NCBI GenBank assembly: GCA_030770425.1
Contig: JASJFT010000001.1
Location: 434,001 to 498,000, forward strand
Length of the DNA stretch: 64,000 nt
Origin: Darksidea phi
Taxonomy: Eukaryota; Ascomycota; Dothideomycetes; Pleosporales; Lentitheciaceae
Reading direction: 5' to 3'
Part shown: piece after piece, positions 59,589-64,000 of the stretch
How the letters are laid out: every line of letters starts with the position of its first letter
Position numbering within the stretch: position 1 is the stretch's first letter
Translations under genes and position numbers: made by a program
The notes under the pieces: generated by a model
Seen by the model: only the letters and a program-made list of their open reading frames with translations
What the model was told of the DNA's origin: nothing
Databases searched by the model: none

Positions 59589-60452
59589 GTTCCGTGGCAG
59601 AGAAGACGAAGAGGGCGAGTGGAGAGCGGCCGGGAGGAAGGTATTTCAATTGCTCATGCAGAGCCGGTAGCGGAGATGGCGGACTGCGTCCTTTTCACCG
59701 TCAATTGACGCCCAATTAAATATTTTCGCAACCGCGAGTCGCGTGGAGCGGATATCGGAGGAATGAGAGAGCTTTGGCCTCCGGAATTCGGTGAATGTGT
59801 TGCGTTTTGATAAGCCGTGCGGTGCATGAGATGCGGCAGTTGGGCTTTGGTATAGCCCTCTGCAAGCGTTCATACATGTTGAGGCTCTTGGGGAAGAATT
59901 CCTCCGCAAAAGTGCCCCGCCCCCACCGTTGATGACGGATGTCGCAATCCCGTGCATGTACAAGGCTGCAAATTTGCAGCCAATCAGAAGCCAGCACATA
60001 CGTGTACCTGAATTTGTCTCTCCGCATCACCTTCGAGGAGCAATACTGCTGTAGCTGTTCGTTCTATGATGCGTCTAGTCGCTAATAGAAGGGAATTTCA
60101 ATGTCCTTGGACCACTTCCAACCGCACCATCTGAATCATAACTTCCACGTCATGAGTAATGCAGTACCATTCTATTCCTCATTTTCAGGCTCTCGGTAGT
60201 CTCTGGTTCTGTGACCAAGTGCTTAACAAAGAGCTCGATGGATGTGAGGGGTGTTGCAGAATGGTATTAAGAGCTTTTGAGCATTGCTGGTTTCGCTATG
60301 CTTTTCACCATTTGGCATAGAGAGCTATCGCTTTGTCGTTACACTACATATGATACAGAAATCAGCTACTAAGTGGACATGTCATCCGTGGTTGGTAGAC
60401 TACGTAAAGGTTCTCCAACTCTCAAAGTCTTCTTGCTATACCTACCCCTCTG
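59589..60452. other. Intergenic, ADE12 promoter side
   Basis: These 864 bp contain the ADE12 promoter, including a CCAAT on the plus strand near 59712, and the 3' region of the beta-propeller gene. No gene is supported. Confidence 0.55.
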
Positions 60453-61397
60453 TCACCTTGGTCCAATAGCAATAACACTGCCTTCCTTCGTAACCACATA
60501 CAGAACATTTTTGTCCTTCCCTCTACCCCATGCCGCAGCCGTGGGTCCCGGAATAGCGCTCGAGTTCAGACTCCCTGCAAAGACACTCTGATCCCCACCA
60601 GGCATCACCTTCTCAATGACATGACCCGAACCCACGGCCACAAACGCCGTGCCGTCTTTCTGGAGCGCAAAATCATCCGCATCAGGCATACCAGTCGCGA
60701 TAGTTTCAAAAGCACCTATAGCGTTACCAGTGGAGCAGTCGATGCGGACGCGGTAAAGTGAAGCTAGGACAGAGTTGGTGTAGTAGACGTAGGAGTCTTG
60801 GATTTTAAGGCCGTTGACGCCGGATACAAAGTTTCCGTTGACGGTTCCTGACTTCAAACTCGCATCGTTCAAAATCGGTGTACTCTCGCCAGTGGAAACA
60901 TCAAGCTTGATAATATTTCCAGCCATCGAGTCGGCGATCAAAAGTGTATGGTCGTTCAGCTTGGCAATGCCGTTCAAAAGCTCTCCGGACGGCACATCCG
61001 TAATCTTACTAACAACCGCGGGCACGCTTCTCAAATCCGCTTTCCAAATCGCATAGTGACCCGGTCTGGCTCCTTGCGGCGCGCCAGCCACAAACGCGAA
61101 AATGTCGTGCTTGAGTTCAGCAATACCAAGTAAACTGGTTATATTTGTTTCGTTGAATGAATAGACCAATTCAGAGGTCGGTGGGTTTGCGGAGGGGTCG
61201 ATGACATGTAGTTCCGGCGCGGTAAGGAGGGTGACGAGAAGTTGGCCGTTCGAGCGCGCAGCGATGTTTTCGACCCATGTCCCCGAGGGAAATTGGACGA
61301 CCTTGTCCACGTAATGCGCCGTGGGCTTTTGGTAGGTCGGCGTAAACAGTGTGGTCAAGAGGGTAAGCCCGTAGAGGGAAAAGCTGGGAGCGTGCAT
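60453..61397 (-). CDS. Secreted six-bladed beta-propeller (SMP-30-like) protein, 314 aa
   Basis: The gene is a single exon. An N-terminal hydrophobic segment (SFSLYGLTLLTTLFTPTY) is a likely signal peptide. The body shows repeated propeller strands: WVENIAARSNGQLLVTLLTA, LLNGIAKLNDHTLLIADSMA, GNIIKLDVSTGES, VSGVNGLKIQDSYVYYTNSV and DDFALQKDGTAFVAVGSGHV. This is the pattern of SMP-30/gluconolactonase and strictosidine-synthase-like proteins. Fungal secreted members have no settled function; lactonase activity would need metal-binding residues I cannot place with confidence. Potential N-glycosylation sites (FNETN, LNSS) agree with secretion. Confidence 0.8.
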   Translation of the reverse strand: MHAPSFSLYGLTLLTTLFTPTYQKPTAHYVDKVVQFPSGTWVENIAARSNGQLLVTLLTAPELHVIDPSANPPTSELVYSFNETNITSLLGIAELKHDIFAFVAGAPQGARPGHYAIWKADLRSVPAVVSKITDVPSGELLNGIAKLNDHTLLIADSMAGNIIKLDVSTGESTPILNDASLKSGTVNGNFVSGVNGLKIQDSYVYYTNSVLASLYRVRIDCSTGNAIGAFETIATGMPDADDFALQKDGTAFVAVGSGHVIEKVMPGGDQSVFAGSLNSSAIPGPTAAAWGRGKDKNVLYVVTKEGSVIAIGPR

Positions 61398-62525
61398 CTT
61401 AGTGTACTACCTCATTGATCGTAGGAAGTGGAGCATAGTTGGCAAATTCGTCTCGATATGTGTGATGTTGCATGGCCGTAGCTCGCTGTCTCTTATATCA
61501 TTTTTGTGAAGTTTAAATTTCCTATCTGGGTGCAGGATCATGGTCAAGGATTGGATGGCTCACGTCAGCGATACCGCCCTTTCGCCCTTCGCAATGACTT
61601 CGTGTGTCAAACAGTCATCGTGTTACCTTCCTGCTTTACGGCTGTATTGTGGTTGCCTTGTGGTTGCCTTGCTCACAAGCAGGCGTTTTAATCTTACCCT
61701 AAGGTCCAAATCCGGTCCATGGCGTGAAAGAAGAATCCTCCCGTCGACCTTATCAATCAACATAATTTCTTCCATCCTACCACGTTCCTACATTCTTGGA
61801 ATATAAGACGTCCCTGAGTCCTGTTGCACACATGTACTGAACGCCTTTTTTTCCTACGAGTCGTGCGTAACAGCCATCATGTGCTATCTCAATCCATAAC
61901 TTTTGCGGCCTTACAGCTCAAGCCCGGGCTGACTGTCTATCGAACGAGGCCTACACGATCCTTTACCCTCACAGAGTGATAATATCTCTTTAAGACGAAT
62001 CTTTGGAGCCAACCGAGGAGTCTGGAGTAATGCTGTTGGTGAGTGTATCCATAAATTAGTCAAGCCCATGTGGCTTACTTGAACGGGATAAATAGGATTG
62101 GCAGTATAGTCATTGTGTAGAGACACTTCTATCCTCGGTGTCCTCCAAATCTGCCGTGTGGACTTCCACTCACCTCAGGTATGGACCTCGAATTAAAAAG
62201 GCTTTCTCTTGCTGACTTTCCACTGCTGTTGTGTATATACCTAAAAACGATAGAACTTGGCATAATAACTCTAATTGGCACGGTCGGGGATGTGCAACAC
62301 ACCATAGCTAAGCAGTGATCTATCTTAGGCTTTGACTCTGGGTTCAGCCATCTTTACCAGTCTCAATTTTTTGTCTTCTTTTTCTTGCTTCTCTTGTAAA
62401 TTCACTAAAGTGTGCAGTTCATAATCTTCACTTTTACGGGCATGAATGTAAACGCCTGGGCTCGTGAAAAGGGTTATTGCAGTGCTTGGTAGCATGATAA
62501 TGCCAAATGATACTAACCACCTCCT
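61398..62525. other. Intergenic
   Basis: In these 1.1 kb I see only short frames, with no signal peptide or splice-supported gene. They hold the promoter of the beta-propeller gene and the 3' end of the PEBP-like gene. Confidence 0.55.
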
Positions 62526-63308
62526 CTACAACAAAAGTGCCATCAAACCCGCAACGACTGCAGTCCCTACACTCATCAACCAAGTCTTCTCTCCAATCAT
62601 TGCCGCACCACCCGGGAACTCCGTCGAAGGTGTCGTTCCATTCGTTGGCGTGCTAGCCGGTGGGGGAAAACTCTGCGTCGCCGTTCCACTCGTGTTCTGC
62701 ACTCTGAAGTAATTCGCCGCAATCGGACTTCCTAGGCCAGCCGCCTCTACAAACGCCGCCGTATCAAAGAAAACGCGGCTTTGTAGGACCTCGGTGAACT
62801 GCGCAGGGACGCTGAAGTTGGCGGGCTGCGCGAAAAGCAGCGCTGTATATGCGTGCGCGACGTCGCCAACGGGTGGGCTAGGTTGTCGGTATGTGGCTAG
62901 GGCGGAGGACTCGGGGGGTACGACGAGGCTGCTGTTGGAGAGGGTTACGTCGGCGATGAGCCAGTGGAGCAATTGGACCCGGGTTCCGTTGCGGGGAACG
63001 TCGGTGTCAACGAGGAGGATGACAGCACTACCGGCGGAGGTAGATGCTGGTGCGGAGATGGTCGGACGGTTGGCGGTATCTGCGCGGTAGGTGATTAGTA
63101 TGGTGCGTTGATGAGACCTCGGAGGGAAAGCGTACATACCGGCTCGTGGAAGGAGTTCTCCCGGAGGAGAAACACTGTTGTTGCCAAACGAGAGCGTCAA
63201 GTCTGGCTCCCCGCCCGCAATGGGGAAATTCGGTGCCGTCGTCGCAATGCCGCCGTCGAAAAGCGCGGCAAGTGCGCAGAGGCTCAGGGCCTTGAAGTTA
63301 ACCATCAT
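62526..63308 (-). CDS. GPI-anchored PEBP-like secreted protein, 240 aa
   Basis: The start is MMVNFKALSLCALAALFDGG, a signal peptide; the frame extends further upstream but the ATG at 63308 is the best start. The body resembles phosphatidylethanolamine-binding proteins: SAVILLVDTDVPRNGTRVQL, LLHWLIADVTLS, then HAYTALLFAQPANFSVPAQF and FFDTAAFVEAAGLGSPIAAN. A Thr/Pro/Ser-rich spacer and a hydrophobic end (EKTWLMSVGTAVVAGLMALL) suggest a GPI anchor, so it probably sits on the cell surface. Exons 63308-63140 and 63079-62526 flank a 60-nt intron (GTATGT...CGCAG) that is itself open and in frame. Splicing gives LLPRADTANRPTISAP. Ligand and role are unknown. Confidence 0.78.
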   Translation of the reverse strand: MMVNFKALSLCALAALFDGGIATTAPNFPIAGGEPDLTLSFGNNSVSPPGELLPRAGMYAFPPRSHQRTILITYRADTANRPTISAPASTSAGSAVILLVDTDVPRNGTRVQLLHWLIADVTLSNSSLVVPPESSALATYRQPSPPVGDVAHAYTALLFAQPANFSVPAQFTEVLQSRVFFDTAAFVEAAGLGSPIAANYFRVQNTSGTATQSFPPPASTPTNGTTPSTEFPGGAAMIGEKTWLMSVGTAVVAGLMALLL

Positions 63309-64000
63309 GTCGTGTACGTAAGGAACAGCGAGTCTAATGCTGCGACAACGAGCGTGCAATGATCTTCCCGGGTACTTATACGTACCCGGCCCTACTTATA
63401 GATCGCAATGCCAATTCGCAGTATTACACATCTCGACGTGCAGTGTACCTTGGCCTTGTTTCACCCGCGCGTCGATGACGTTCTCCAAGCCTGTATAGGA
63501 GGGGTTGGCGAGCTAGGCGTCCCACATCAAAAGGAAAAAGCGTCGTTCTGCCTTGGACAAACCATCTGCAAACGTGGTATCATCGTATGGATATACGGCA
63601 ATTAAGAGTTGGCGATGATGATGGATGTTGTTGTTGTTGTTGTTGTAGAGATCGACGGGATGGTTCTGGGAGTTTCGGCAATCTTTGAGTGAGGGCGGAC
63701 CCCTTGTACGAAAACGGGTACCAGCATATTTTTGTCATTTCGTTGCACGACAATGATGGATGGTGTACATCTTCCGTTGTATTGACTACTTGTGACAAAT
63801 CTTGTAGAGCAGGCAGCTTGCGTCTTATCCAACCCTATCATCGACCTTGGCGATTAGGGTTACGCACAAATCATGTATTCCACCACGACCACGTACAGCT
63901 TACCACAAGAAACTTGTCACAGATCGATTAGACCGGGCCATCACATCTACTGTACTACCACTACATGCTTTGTTTAACACTGACACCATGTCAATTGAAG
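63309..64000. other. Promoter side of the PEBP-like gene and right edge
   Basis: From the PEBP-like start codon to the window edge I see no gene, only short frames and a TTG repeat. A gene could begin just outside the window. Confidence 0.5.
63628..63645. repeat. (TTG)6 microsatellite
   Basis: Six TTG units in a row, preceded by ATG/GAT triplets. It is non-coding as far as can be judged and useful only as a length marker. Confidence 0.9.

Noticed and set aside
63853..63862. TTAGGGTTA near the right edge, telomere-like
   Set aside because: Only a single unit, not a tandem array, and flanked by ordinary sequence.
1..64000. A biosynthetic cluster, transposon or CRISPR-like system
   Set aside because: No polyketide, peptide or terpene synthase, no transposase or reverse transcriptase, and no regular repeat-spacer array is seen. 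The accessory genes are unrelated to each other.

Overview
The window looks like a piece of nuclear chromosome from a filamentous ascomycete (Pezizomycotina; Dothideomycetes is my best guess, from gene content only). The grounds are eukaryotic genes split by many short GT-AG introns (mostly about 45-60 nt, often with a CTRAC-like branch site), fungus-restricted families (an AcrB-like membrane protein, Zn2Cys6 and grainyhead/CP2 regulators, secreted repeat-tailed proteins), balanced base composition and no operons. I recognised no transposon, rRNA, tRNA or CRISPR array. Reading frames were joined by hand across introns, so each exon boundary is a prediction from splice signals, phase and family similarity.

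Layout. 1-4.3 kb: end of a lysine-rich protein gene, then EXO1 (DNA repair nuclease) divergent from TMA16 (ribosome-associated). 5.3-11.4 kb: accessory block with a large secreted protein, a seven-span membrane protein cut by eight introns, and a poorly defined Thr/Pro-rich gene. 11.5-19 kb: acrB, a mitochondrial thioesterase divergent from a LYR-motif gene, and a methyltransferase. 20.4-27.2 kb: CCR4, SEC14 and an orphan charged protein. 28.2 kb: a 52-residue secreted peptide. 30.7-37.5 kb: a coiled-coil protein and a grainyhead/CP2 factor. 37.5-41.5 kb: a 4-kb stretch where I find no gene. 41.5-47.1 kb: a probable kinetochore protein divergent from a three-KH RNA-binding protein, then a BTB protein. 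47.6-50.3 kb: MAM33 divergent from a mitochondrial citrate carrier. 51.7-63.3 kb: Zn2Cys6 factor, ABM-like protein, secreted M43 metalloprotease, ADE12, a secreted beta-propeller protein and a GPI-type PEBP-like protein.

Most genes are housekeeping and unrelated to each other. Two head-to-head pairs each join two genes with mitochondrial products (thioesterase/LYR and MAM33/citrate carrier), and EXO1 shares a 288-bp promoter carrying an ACGCGT box. I found no gene cluster that amounts to a new biological system. The most interesting signals are splicing oddities (9-, 13- and 21-nt exons, 35- and 36-nt candidate introns, a candidate GC-AG intron, an in-frame retained intron), the small secreted peptide and a decayed tail behind the large secreted protein.
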